DNA of 64,000 nucleotides from Tepidamorphaceae bacterium (GTDB lineage: Bacteria > Pseudomonadota > Alphaproteobacteria > Rhizobiales > Tepidamorphaceae): contig JANQNT010000002.1 of assembly GCA_028279445.1 (NCBI GenBank), forward strand, positions 62,001 through 126,000, read 5' to 3'. The position numbers and the translations under genes were made by a program. This document shows, in pieces, positions 44,667-52,270 of this stretch (its first letter is position 1; every line of letters begins with the position of its first letter). The notes under the pieces are model-generated. The model was not told the origin of the DNA and did not search any database. It saw nothing but the letters and a program-made list of their open reading frames with translations.

Positions 44667-45779
44667 TCAGTTCAGGGACACACCGTAGCGGTCCTTGAGC
44701 CAGTTCACCACGAAGCTTTTCGCGGCATCTGGCACATTCGTCGCGCTTTGCAGCGCACCTTTGGCCTTGTCGCCGGTCATCTGCGGATAGACACCGAGCC
44801 GGCCGGCGGAAATCTCGGAGAAGTCGTCGCGCGCCTTGATGGCCTCGAACGCCTTGGTGTAGGTGGCGATCGCATCCTGCGAGGCACCAGCCGGCAGAAA
44901 CACCATCTTCTGGGCCGGGAAGCCGGCCACGAAGAATGCCTTCCAGGCATCCCAGCGTTCGCCGGAGGTCTCGCAACCCTCGGTCGCTTCGCAGATCTCC
45001 TTGAAGGTCGGGATATCCGGGAAGGTTGGGTCGCGAATGATATTGCCGTCAGCGTCCAGCGCGCCCCAGGTCATCATCGGCACGGCGGTGCCGGCCTCCA
45101 CCAGCGGCGTCACGCCCTTCAGGTAGGACGAGGAGGTCTGATAGTCGATGTTGGCCTCGCCGCGCTCAAACATCAGACGGCCGTCGCCGCGCCCCTTGAT
45201 GCCGAACACCGGCTCGACCTTCAGGCCGAGCATCTCCCAGGCCAGCAGCGGCACCAGATCGAGCCTGGTCGCGCCCTGCGAGCCGTAGATGAAATCCGTC
45301 TCGCGAAGCGCGCTGGCATCCATGCCGTTCATCTTCTCGGCGAGGTCGGGCGGCAGGTAGGCGACGCCGCCGGTGCCGGACGCCAGCACGACATTCCAGT
45401 CGTTGTACTCGTAGCGAACGCGCGGATCGCTGAGCAGGTATGGGAACTGGGTGGACCCGGACGAGCCGAAGATCAGCGTGCCTTCGCTGTCCTCGTATGC
45501 CTGGTCCTGGAACCAGTTGGCGCCCTTGGTCGATCCCGCGCCCGGCATGAACTTGACGACCACGGTCGGTTTGCCGGGCAGCGCCTCGCTGAGCAGCGGC
45601 GCATAGAAATTCGCCCATTTGGCCGAGCCACCGGTCTCTGAGAACGGGATGACCCATTCAACCGTCTTGCCGGACAGGTCGATACCGTGACCTCCGGCCC
45701 AGGCATGCGTGGCGTAAACCGTCGAGGCGGCGGCCATCAGGCCGATGGCCATGCGGCGGGTTAATCTGGATTCTGTCAT
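44667..45779 (-). CDS. Tripartite tricarboxylate transporter substrate-binding protein (TctC)
   Basis: A 370-residue periplasmic binding protein of the Bug/TctC family. MTESRLTRRMAIGLMAAAST with AWA-GG is a signal with a twin-arginine look. The family ligand-recognition loops are seen in VEWVIPFSETGGSAKWANFYAPLL and VKFMPGAGSTKGANWF. Length is slightly above the usual 320-330. The ATG at 45779 is preferred over 45782 for its spacing from GGGAGG. It heads the operon with tctAB and the PrpF-like gene, and is divergent from the tctDE genes that probably control it. Confidence 0.9.
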   Translation of the reverse strand: MTESRLTRRMAIGLMAAASTVYATHAWAGGHGIDLSGKTVEWVIPFSETGGSAKWANFYAPLLSEALPGKPTVVVKFMPGAGSTKGANWFQDQAYEDSEGTLIFGSSGSTQFPYLLSDPRVRYEYNDWNVVLASGTGGVAYLPPDLAEKMNGMDASALRETDFIYGSQGATRLDLVPLLAWEMLGLKVEPVFGIKGRGDGRLMFERGEANIDYQTSSSYLKGVTPLVEAGTAVPMMTWGALDADGNIIRDPTFPDIPTFKEICEATEGCETSGERWDAWKAFFVAGFPAQKMVFLPAGASQDAIATYTKAFEAIKARDDFSEISAGRLGVYPQMTGDKAKGALQSATNVPDAAKSFVVNWLKDRYGVSLN

Positions 45780-45801
45780 CATGTCCTCCCTTGGCGATTG
45801 C

Positions 45802-45839
45802 ACCAATTCTCGATTGGTCCTGATCCGGGTTCTTCCCGG
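45802..45839. promoter_or_regulatory. Two dyads in the tctC/tctDE divergent promoter region
   Basis: ACCAAT-TCTCG-ATTGGT (45802-45818) and CCGGG-TTCTT-CCCGG (45825-45839) are adjacent perfect dyads in the 124-base gap between tctC and the response regulator gene. They are candidates for binding sites of the TctD-like regulator, which is normally needed to induce the transporter. Confidence 0.4.
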
Positions 45840-45903
45840 TATTGGGACGCAGTTTTCTCGGCTGAACCTTGCACCAACCCTTCATCGCAGCGAAAAATAT
45901 ACG

Positions 45904-46575
45904 ATGAGGATCGTTCTGGTTGAAGACAACCGCAGTCTGCGAAAGGGCATCGCCTATCGTCTCGAGGACGATGGCCACACTGTCGATGTGCTCGAAAGCG
46001 GCGAGGACGCCGAGCTGTTTCTCAAACATGAGGACTGCGATCTCATCATTCTCGACATCAATCTGCCTGGCCAGAGCGGGCTCGATGTGCTGGCCTCGCT
46101 GCGCGCCCGTGACGATCCCACGCCGGTCATCCTGCTGACCGCGCGCAGCCGCACCGAGGACCGCGTCATAGGCCTGGATGCCGGAGCGGACGATTATCTC
46201 GTCAAGCCTTTCGAGATGGATGAGCTGGCGGCACGGGTTCGCGCGCTGGGCCGCCGCGGGGATGTGGCGCCACGCCGCGTGGCAGCCCTTGGAGCGCTCG
46301 AACTCGACCTGGAGACGTTTCAGCTCAAGGCGCAGACAGGCCCCCTGGACGTGCCGCGGCAGGAGCTGAAGGTGCTCACCGCGCTGGTGAACGCAAGGGG
46401 CACGGTGGTGCCGAAGTCGCGCCTGCTGGACCAGGTCTACGGGGTGGGGAGCGAGACCAACGAAACCGTCATCGAGGTCTATGTCTCGCGGCTGCGCAAG
46501 CGGTTGAAGCCGCATGGCGTACGCATCCAGGTGCATCGTGGCATCGGTTATTCGTTGGCGGTCGATGCACCATGA
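45904..46575 (+). CDS. tctD: OmpR-type response regulator (TctD-like)
   Basis: A 223-residue response regulator. The receiver domain has the acidic pair in VEDN, phospho-acceptor Asp51 in ILDINLPGQSG, Thr in LLTARS and Lys in YLVKPFEMDEL. The C-terminal winged helix (VPRQELKVLTALV, SRLLDQVYG, VEVYVSRLRKRL) binds DNA. Position beside a tripartite tricarboxylate transporter identifies it as TctD. ATG 45904 begins the family sequence; upstream in-frame codons would add an unrelated stretch. It overlaps the kinase gene by ATGA. Confidence 0.92.
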   Translation: MRIVLVEDNRSLRKGIAYRLEDDGHTVDVLESGEDAELFLKHEDCDLIILDINLPGQSGLDVLASLRARDDPTPVILLTARSRTEDRVIGLDAGADDYLVKPFEMDELAARVRALGRRGDVAPRRVAALGALELDLETFQLKAQTGPLDVPRQELKVLTALVNARGTVVPKSRLLDQVYGVGSETNETVIEVYVSRLRKRLKPHGVRIQVHRGIGYSLAVDAP

Positions 46576-47933
46576 CGCGGGCCCTGTCGCTGCGCATGCG
46601 CCTGACGGCGATCATCCTGCTGCCGGTTCTCGCTGTCGCGGCCGCAGCCGGCCTGTGGCAGTTGGGCAATGCGCGCCAGACGGCCGCCGATGTCTTCAAC
46701 CGCAGCCTGCTGTCGGCGGCACTTGCGGTCGCCAACGACGTAACGATTTCCGGTGGCGACGCACTGTCTGCAAGCACCCGCGACATTCTCGCCGACACCT
46801 CCGGCGGTCAGGTCTTCTACCATGTCTATGCGCCCGACGGCGTCATCGTCGCGGGCTATGCGACGCCGCCGGTAGGCATTCCGCGCAACCAGGCCGAGAT
46901 CGTCCAGCCCACTTATTTCGATGCCACCTATTTCGGCCGCCAGGTCAGCGGCGTCCGGGTTCAGGCACGCACGGAGATCGATGGATTTGCCGGCATCTTC
47001 ACCACGACGGTCTGGCAGGATGCATCGGTGCGCACCGCATTCGTGCGCCAACTCGTGCTGCGCTCCGTCATCACCATCTCGCTGCTGATCTCCACGCTCG
47101 CGCTGATCATCTGGTTCGGTGTGCGGATCGGCTTGCGGCCACTGCTCAATCTGCAGGACGCGATCGAGATGCGCTCCAGCGACGAGCTCTCCCCGATCCG
47201 CCGGCCGGTCCCCTCCGAGGTCCAGGGCATCGTGCGTACGCTGAACGACCTGTTCAGCCAGGTGTCCCGCAGCATGACCGCACAGGCCGATTTCATCTCC
47301 AACGCGGCACATCAGTTGCGCAACCCGATCGCCGGCGTGCTGTCGCTGGCGGAGGCCGTGAACAAGGCACCGAGCGCACAGGAAGCACACCGCCGCTCCG
47401 CCGATCTGCTGGCAGCGGCCCGCGAGACCGCCGAGTTGAGCAACAAGCTGCTTATCCTCGAACGGGCCAAGTCGATCAGCCCGGCGAGCGCACGACAGGA
47501 CGTCCGGCTCGGCGATTGCCTTCCCAAGTGGATCGGTGAACTGCGCCGCGACGAAAGGGGCGGGATCGAGGTGCGTCTCGATGTCGATGGCGAGCTTGGC
47601 GAGATCGAGTGCGATCCGGTGATGCTGCGCGAAGCCGTGCGCAATCTCGTGGACAACGCCATCCGCCATGGCGGCCCGGACCTGACAACCATCGAGGTGT
47701 CGGCAAGGCGCACGCCGGACAACGTCTGCCTGTGCGTGGCCGATGACGGCGCCGGCATCCCCGAGGACGAACTGGCGGATGTGCCCGAGCGGTTCCGGCA
47801 GGTTTCGGCGGGTTCCGGCAGCGGGCTAGGACTTTCGATCGCACGCGCCGTGGCCCATGGCCACAACGGGGCGTTTCACATCGCCAACCGGAAACCGGGG
47901 CTGGAAGTGGAACTGCAGCTACCCGTGCTGTGA
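46572..47933 (+). CDS. tctE: Sensor histidine kinase (TctE-like)
   Basis: A 453-residue membrane kinase. Two membrane helices (about 10-31 and 162-184) flank a periplasmic 2CSK_N-type sensor domain. HisKA has the phospho-acceptor His247 in FISNAAHQLRNPIAG; the ATPase domain shows the N-box REAVRNLVDNAIRHGG, the G1 box VADDGAGIP and GSGLGLSIARAVAHGHNG. It should sense an external tri- or dicarboxylate and phosphorylate TctD. It ends seven bases from the convergent ATP-citrate-lyase-like gene. Confidence 0.93.
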   Translation: MTRALSLRMRLTAIILLPVLAVAAAAGLWQLGNARQTAADVFNRSLLSAALAVANDVTISGGDALSASTRDILADTSGGQVFYHVYAPDGVIVAGYATPPVGIPRNQAEIVQPTYFDATYFGRQVSGVRVQARTEIDGFAGIFTTTVWQDASVRTAFVRQLVLRSVITISLLISTLALIIWFGVRIGLRPLLNLQDAIEMRSSDELSPIRRPVPSEVQGIVRTLNDLFSQVSRSMTAQADFISNAAHQLRNPIAGVLSLAEAVNKAPSAQEAHRRSADLLAAARETAELSNKLLILERAKSISPASARQDVRLGDCLPKWIGELRRDERGGIEVRLDVDGELGEIECDPVMLREAVRNLVDNAIRHGGPDLTTIEVSARRTPDNVCLCVADDGAGIPEDELADVPERFRQVSAGSGSGLGLSIARAVAHGHNGAFHIANRKPGLEVELQLPVL

Positions 47934-47940
47934 ACCGGTT

Positions 47941-50652
47941 TCAGACGACGAAGCCACAGGCCGATGCAGGCGTGCGGGTGTCCATGTTGCGGCCACGATT
48001 GAGGTGGTCGTCGATCTCGGCGGCCGCCCCGATCATCCGCCCGTAGAGGAAGACGGTGAAGGCTGCGGTCTCCAGGTCACGTTCACTGAGCGCGCCGGAC
48101 TGGTAGTCCTTCCACAACAGCGCCAGAAGGAGCGCGGCGATCACCGCGTCCACATTGACGCAGAACACATAGCGCGAGGCCCCCGTGTCATAGAGCGCCT
48201 GCACGAGTTCACGGTAGAAGGCGTGAAAGATGTTGTACTCGCCGCGCTGTTCCATGAACTCGGCGATGAAGCGCTCGCGCGGATCGTAATTGACCGGCTT
48301 GCCCTTGAAGACGGGATGATGCACGCCGGGCAGCGCGCGCACCTCGGCGCCGAGTTCCTTCGCTTGCGCCTTGTCGGCCTTGTAGTCTCTGGCGAACGCG
48401 CCCGCCATGGCCTTCAGGTCGAGCCCGTGGTTCGGGTCGGCGGGGTCGTTCAGTCCGGTGTCCTTGAACTGCTCCAGCAGGAAGGCCATGCCCTCGAAGC
48501 CGTTGCCGCCGTGGCTGTAACCGCAATGGCTCAGAAAGCCGAGCATGCCCTTGTTGATCTGCACCCGTTCCGGCGTCTGCGGTCCATCGGCGGACACCGC
48601 ACCCTTGGCGCCCTGCGCGGAGATCGCGCCGGGGCCGTTGGAGACCAGTAGCCCCACCAGGATCTGCAACGGTAGCGCTTCACGTTCCGTCGGCTTCTTG
48701 CCGGTCATCGCCAGGAAGCACAGGTCCGCCATGGTCCATTTGCCGAAGCGCTCCGCGCGCGGGATGCCGTACAGCGATCCGGGCTGATGCTGCTCGCCGG
48801 GAATGGTCGCGCCGACCATGACGCCGTAGAGCCTGAGATACCAGGGCAGGGTCTCCGCGGTCAGCCTTGAGATGCGTTTGCGCATCAAGGGCCCCCAGGA
48901 GATGGTCAGCGCGATGGCCGCGAGGATCGCATCGCGCGACACCCGGCCGCCGAGACCGGTGACGTAGTTCAGGAAGACCGACTTGCCGCCCCGCGCCTCG
49001 ACAGCGGCCAGCATGGCCTCCGGCCGGGGATCGTCATCTTCCTGCGGCGTGGCGAAGAACATCGCGCGGGTCTCGCCATCGAGCACGATCGCGCTGGTGT
49101 CGAAGGCCTCGTCGCGCCCGTCGAGCAGGCCGGAATGGGCAAATGCGTCGATCAGGGCGCGGGTGCAGGCGAGCGCCCGCTCGACGCGCTTCGGACCGAC
49201 GATCGCCGCGGCCGTGGCCATCACCGCATTGGGCGCGTTGCCGGCGTCGCGCGCCGCGTCCGCCGCGGCGAGAATCGGATCGCCGACGAGATTGACCTCC
49301 GCGGCGACCGCGACATCCAGCATGGCCCGGTCGTTCTCGCTGGCGATCTCATGCACCAGCGGCAGCGCGAAGATCGCCTCAAGCGGCTCCAGCGCCAGAT
49401 CGAGCACCGAGTGGCCGTGCACGCTGGTGACCTGGGACGTCGGGTCCATCACCGAGGCACCGGACAGGTCCTTCATCGTCTGGCGCGCGATCACCGCCCC
49501 GATCTGGCCCTTCAAGGCGTCGATCTGGGCATCGTAGGGCGGTTGCGCCTTGACCAGCGGCAGCGCGATGTCCGACGGCAGGTCGAGACCCTGATCGTTG
49601 GCGACCCATGGCTTGAGCGCCAGCGTGCCGCGTGGAGGGAAATCCGGCTTGACGTCGTTCAGCGCCATCACCGCCGTCAGAGCTGCGGGAATGTCGGCGA
49701 TGTTGGTCACCACCGCGCCCTTGGCGGATGCGGCCGGGTTTTCGGGGGTGTAGAGATCATCAACCCCGAACATGTCCATGAACCAGCGTTCCTTGTCCTC
49801 GGCCTTGTCGCCGGAACCGGCCATCGCGCCAGCATGGCCGACGGCGCGGGTCAGCTTGGACTTCCAGCGCCCCACGACACAGGCAACCACCGGCTTGGCG
49901 AAGTCGATACCGTGCTCGTAATAGCCGCCCGGCTCGGCATAGAGAACGGCCGCCTTGGTGCGCTCATCGGCCTGCAATGCGTGGGCAAAGTCGCGCGCGG
50001 CATAGTGGATGTAGACGTCCTTGCCCGACGAGATCAGCGTCGTGGTGCCCCAGCCCTCGGTCGCCAGGTACTGGGCGATGGTGGTGGTGAAGCCGCCTGA
50101 GTTGGAGAAGATCGACACCGATCCCTTGAGCAGCGACTCCTCGGGGTGGTCGCCGCCCAGCGCGCCGCCGATGCGCACCCGGTTCCAGCTATCGGCCACG
50201 CCAAGGCAGTTACCGCCGATGATGTCGACGCCGTTGGACTGCGCGATGGCCCGGATCTCGCGGGCGTCGTGCACGGCGATCTTCTCGGTGATGATGATGA
50301 TCTTCGACAGCGCATCGTTGACGCGGACCAGTTCGGCGACACCGTCGCGCACGCCGCCGGGCGGCAGGTAGACCACGCCGACGTTGAAGTCGTGTCCCGC
50401 GACGAGCCCCTCGCGCACGTTGTTGAACACCGGGATGTCACCGGCCGGCGTCTTGAGCACGCCACCGCCGCGCCCCGGCGAGGTGCCGAAGACGATGTTG
50501 CCGCCGGAGAACGCGTGGCTGGTCGGCGTGACCTGGCGCGACTCGCCGCCGAGGATGTTGAGCACGCAAACCCGATCCTCGCGCGTCGCCACATCGGCCA
50601 GCGAGCCGATGCCGAGATAGTAGGGGAAACCGTCGATGCCCTGGCGATACAT
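47941..50652 (-). CDS. Enlarged ATP-citrate-lyase alpha-like protein (CoA ligase + citrate-synthase-like)
   Basis: 903 residues. Residues 1-330 are like succinyl-CoA synthetase alpha: a CoA-binding Rossmann region, IFSNSGGFTTTIAQYL, and the phospho-His loop GHAGA (His273). The last 320 residues resemble the citrate-synthase-like lyase domain of ATP-citrate lyase: LVSNGPGAISAQGAKGA, GYSHGGNGFEGMAFL, VHHPVFKGKPVNYDPRERF (His779 at the catalytic His position) and FCVNVDAVIAALLLAL. Normal AclA subunits have about 600 residues; the extra block lies between (about 330-580) and itself contains a CS-like stretch (NAPNAVMATAAAIVG). It should activate a citrate-like acid to its CoA ester and cleave it. 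GAGGAGG precedes the ATG; the partner gene lies just upstream. Confidence 0.75.
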   Translation of the reverse strand: MYRQGIDGFPYYLGIGSLADVATREDRVCVLNILGGESRQVTPTSHAFSGGNIVFGTSPGRGGGVLKTPAGDIPVFNNVREGLVAGHDFNVGVVYLPPGGVRDGVAELVRVNDALSKIIIITEKIAVHDAREIRAIAQSNGVDIIGGNCLGVADSWNRVRIGGALGGDHPEESLLKGSVSIFSNSGGFTTTIAQYLATEGWGTTTLISSGKDVYIHYAARDFAHALQADERTKAAVLYAEPGGYYEHGIDFAKPVVACVVGRWKSKLTRAVGHAGAMAGSGDKAEDKERWFMDMFGVDDLYTPENPAASAKGAVVTNIADIPAALTAVMALNDVKPDFPPRGTLALKPWVANDQGLDLPSDIALPLVKAQPPYDAQIDALKGQIGAVIARQTMKDLSGASVMDPTSQVTSVHGHSVLDLALEPLEAIFALPLVHEIASENDRAMLDVAVAAEVNLVGDPILAAADAARDAGNAPNAVMATAAAIVGPKRVERALACTRALIDAFAHSGLLDGRDEAFDTSAIVLDGETRAMFFATPQEDDDPRPEAMLAAVEARGGKSVFLNYVTGLGGRVSRDAILAAIALTISWGPLMRKRISRLTAETLPWYLRLYGVMVGATIPGEQHQPGSLYGIPRAERFGKWTMADLCFLAMTGKKPTEREALPLQILVGLLVSNGPGAISAQGAKGAVSADGPQTPERVQINKGMLGFLSHCGYSHGGNGFEGMAFLLEQFKDTGLNDPADPNHGLDLKAMAGAFARDYKADKAQAKELGAEVRALPGVHHPVFKGKPVNYDPRERFIAEFMEQRGEYNIFHAFYRELVQALYDTGASRYVFCVNVDAVIAALLLALLWKDYQSGALSERDLETAAFTVFLYGRMIGAAAEIDDHLNRGRNMDTRTPASACGFVV

Positions 50653-50664
50653 GGATGTTCCTCC

Positions 50665-51945
50665 TCAGGCGGCCGGCTTGAGGCCAAGGTGCCGGGCGAC
50701 GTCGTCCCGCCCGCCGCGGCGCATCCAGTGATCGACCTGCTTGGCGTAGCCGACTACTTCCGAAATCGCACTGTCGAAACCGAAGAAGCGATAGGGCAGG
50801 CCGAGGCTGTCGAGGGTTTCGGCGAGGTTGCCCATGCCGCGCACGAGGTTCGGCCCGCCGCGCCCGACGACGACGTAAAGCGGCGTGGGGCCATGCGCGG
50901 CGAAATGCTCGCGCAGGGCGTCACCCATGCCACGGAAGGTCTCGTGGATGTCGGTGTTGTTCGACTTGCCGCCGATGATGAACAGCACGTTGGACCGCGC
51001 CAGGAAGTGCTTGTAGCAGATGGCCGCGACCGCCTTCATCTTCTCGTAGGGCGGATTGCCGCCGAAGTCCGAGGAGATGATCGCGGCATCCCCCAGCACT
51101 TCCGTCACCAGGCTGTTGGCGCCGCCACCGAAGGTGGGCGCCAGGATCGTGCCGTTATCGTTGATGACGAAAACGTCCGACTGGCCCTGGTGGGTACGTA
51201 GCTGATTGACCTCCTGCTCGAAGTCGGAGATGTCGGAGGCGAACAACTGCGCCGGCAAACCAAGCCGCTCGACTCGCGGGTCGTCACGGTCGAAACCGCA
51301 CTTGAAATCGCAGGCGACCGGCGTCAGGCGACCGTTGGCACTGGGGCGCATGCGCAGCGGATTGATCTCCAGAGTCGTCATACCGTAGTGGTGCACCAGC
51401 TCCCAGAGCTTGGGCAGTTGCTGCACCAGCGGCGAGATGATCTCCCGCGGCGCGCCGATATCGGTGAGCGCGTTGGCGACGACGAAGGCCTTCAACCCGG
51501 TCAACGCCTCGAAGGGCACGGTGGCGATCTCGGACTTGTCCAGTTCCTCGATATCGACGCCGCCGCGATGGGTCAGCGTCATCGTCGGCGCGCGATAGTT
51601 GGTGTCATCACTGATCGAGAAATAGACTTCGTGTTCGGCGGGGATGCCCGCCTCGAAGGTCACGCCGTTGGCCTTGGCGGACGCGTTGCCGTGGCGATGC
51701 TCGGCGAAATAGAGCCGTTCCTTTTCGGCCAGTGCGGTCTTCAGGTCGCGCGCCTTGCCGATCAGCCCGGCCTTGCCCTTCTTGCCGACGCCGCCGCGAA
51801 AGACCGGCTTGATGAAGACCAGTCCGTGCCGGGCGATAAACGCCTGCAGCTCGTCCTCGCTCGCATCGGGGCCGAGGATCTCGGGCACCGGAAAGCCCAC
51901 ATGACCGAGCAGCCTCGATCCATAGAGCATGCCGTTGAGTTGCAT
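50665..51945 (-). CDS. ATP-citrate-lyase beta-like ATP-grasp subunit with citrate-binding domain
   Basis: A 426-residue partner of the 903-residue protein. The first 230 residues are an ATP-grasp domain as in succinyl-CoA synthetase beta (LVFIKPVFRGGVGKKGKAGLIG; MTTLEINPLRM; ACDFKCGFD). The C-terminal 190 residues follow the citrate-binding domain of ATP-citrate lyase: GGGANSLVTEVLGD, VLFIIGGKSNNTDIHETFRGMGDAL, VVVGRGGPNLVRGMGNLAETL and FFGFDSAISEVVGYA. It should bind ATP and the tricarboxylate. ATG 51945 with GGGAGGGCG ahead is chosen over ATG 52020. The stop is 12 bases before the large-subunit start; the two form one operon. Confidence 0.82.
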   Translation of the reverse strand: MQLNGMLYGSRLLGHVGFPVPEILGPDASEDELQAFIARHGLVFIKPVFRGGVGKKGKAGLIGKARDLKTALAEKERLYFAEHRHGNASAKANGVTFEAGIPAEHEVYFSISDDTNYRAPTMTLTHRGGVDIEELDKSEIATVPFEALTGLKAFVVANALTDIGAPREIISPLVQQLPKLWELVHHYGMTTLEINPLRMRPSANGRLTPVACDFKCGFDRDDPRVERLGLPAQLFASDISDFEQEVNQLRTHQGQSDVFVINDNGTILAPTFGGGANSLVTEVLGDAAIISSDFGGNPPYEKMKAVAAICYKHFLARSNVLFIIGGKSNNTDIHETFRGMGDALREHFAAHGPTPLYVVVGRGGPNLVRGMGNLAETLDSLGLPYRFFGFDSAISEVVGYAKQVDHWMRRGGRDDVARHLGLKPAA

Positions 51946-52085
51946 CGTCTCGCCCTCCCCAGGCAGGTCCCGAATTCGCGTTCGGGTTGATCCCTGTCTA
52001 GCGGGCCTAGCTGTCGCCAACCTTTCGCAGGCGCAGACGATGCGGTGCGAGCGCGCAGCGCTGTGATGATGATCGGGCTAATCCG

Positions 52086-52111
52086 GATGCAGGATGATCT
52101 CCACCTGCATC
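52086..52111. repeat. Inverted repeat in lyase upstream region
   Basis: GATGCAGG (52086-52093) and CCTGCATC (52104-52111) are perfect reverse complements around ten bases. It lies about 140 bases before the lyase beta-subunit start codon and may be part of its regulatory region; the gap 51946-52268 (323 bases) has no gene I can support. Confidence 0.45.
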
Positions 52112-52167
52112 AGGGTCCGGGCTCGATTGGGTTCAGACCCATTGGGCCATCGGCGGGAAAACCGCCA

Positions 52168-52216
52168 GATCATCCTGTGTTTGGGTTGACTCAACCCAAA
52201 CACAGAAAAGATGATC
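52168..52216. repeat. Long palindrome, 15-bp arms with one-base centre and outer arms
   Basis: CTGTGTTTGGGTTGA (52175-52189) pairs exactly with 52191-52205 around a single C. Beyond four unpaired A residues (52206-52209), GATCATC (52168-52174) pairs with GATGATC (52210-52216). The cruciform-like element lies between the divergently transcribed lyase operon promoter and the end of the aminotransferase gene. A small GGCGG/CCGCC hairpin (52152-52166) lies just before it. Confidence 0.85.
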
Positions 52217-52230
52217 GATTCTAGAGAATT

Positions 52231-52270
52231 AGAGCAACTTATCTGCGCCGATCCCGGCGCAGGTTGCTCT
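52231..52270 (-). terminator. REP-like hairpin at the end of the aminotransferase gene
   Basis: AGAGCAAC (52231-52238) pairs with GTTGCTCT (52263-52270), and an inner GCGCCG (52245-52250) pairs with CGGCGC (52255-52260). The last two bases fall in the aminotransferase stop codon. No T tract follows, so it resembles repeated palindromes of Hyphomicrobiales (often starting TCTAGAG) as much as a classical terminator. Confidence 0.55.

Noticed and set aside
42871..44688. A 605-codon plus-strand frame opposite the TctAB gene
   Set aside because: Its Asp/His/Gln-rich sequence is the mirror of hydrophobic transporter codons; TctA motifs on the minus strand are clear.
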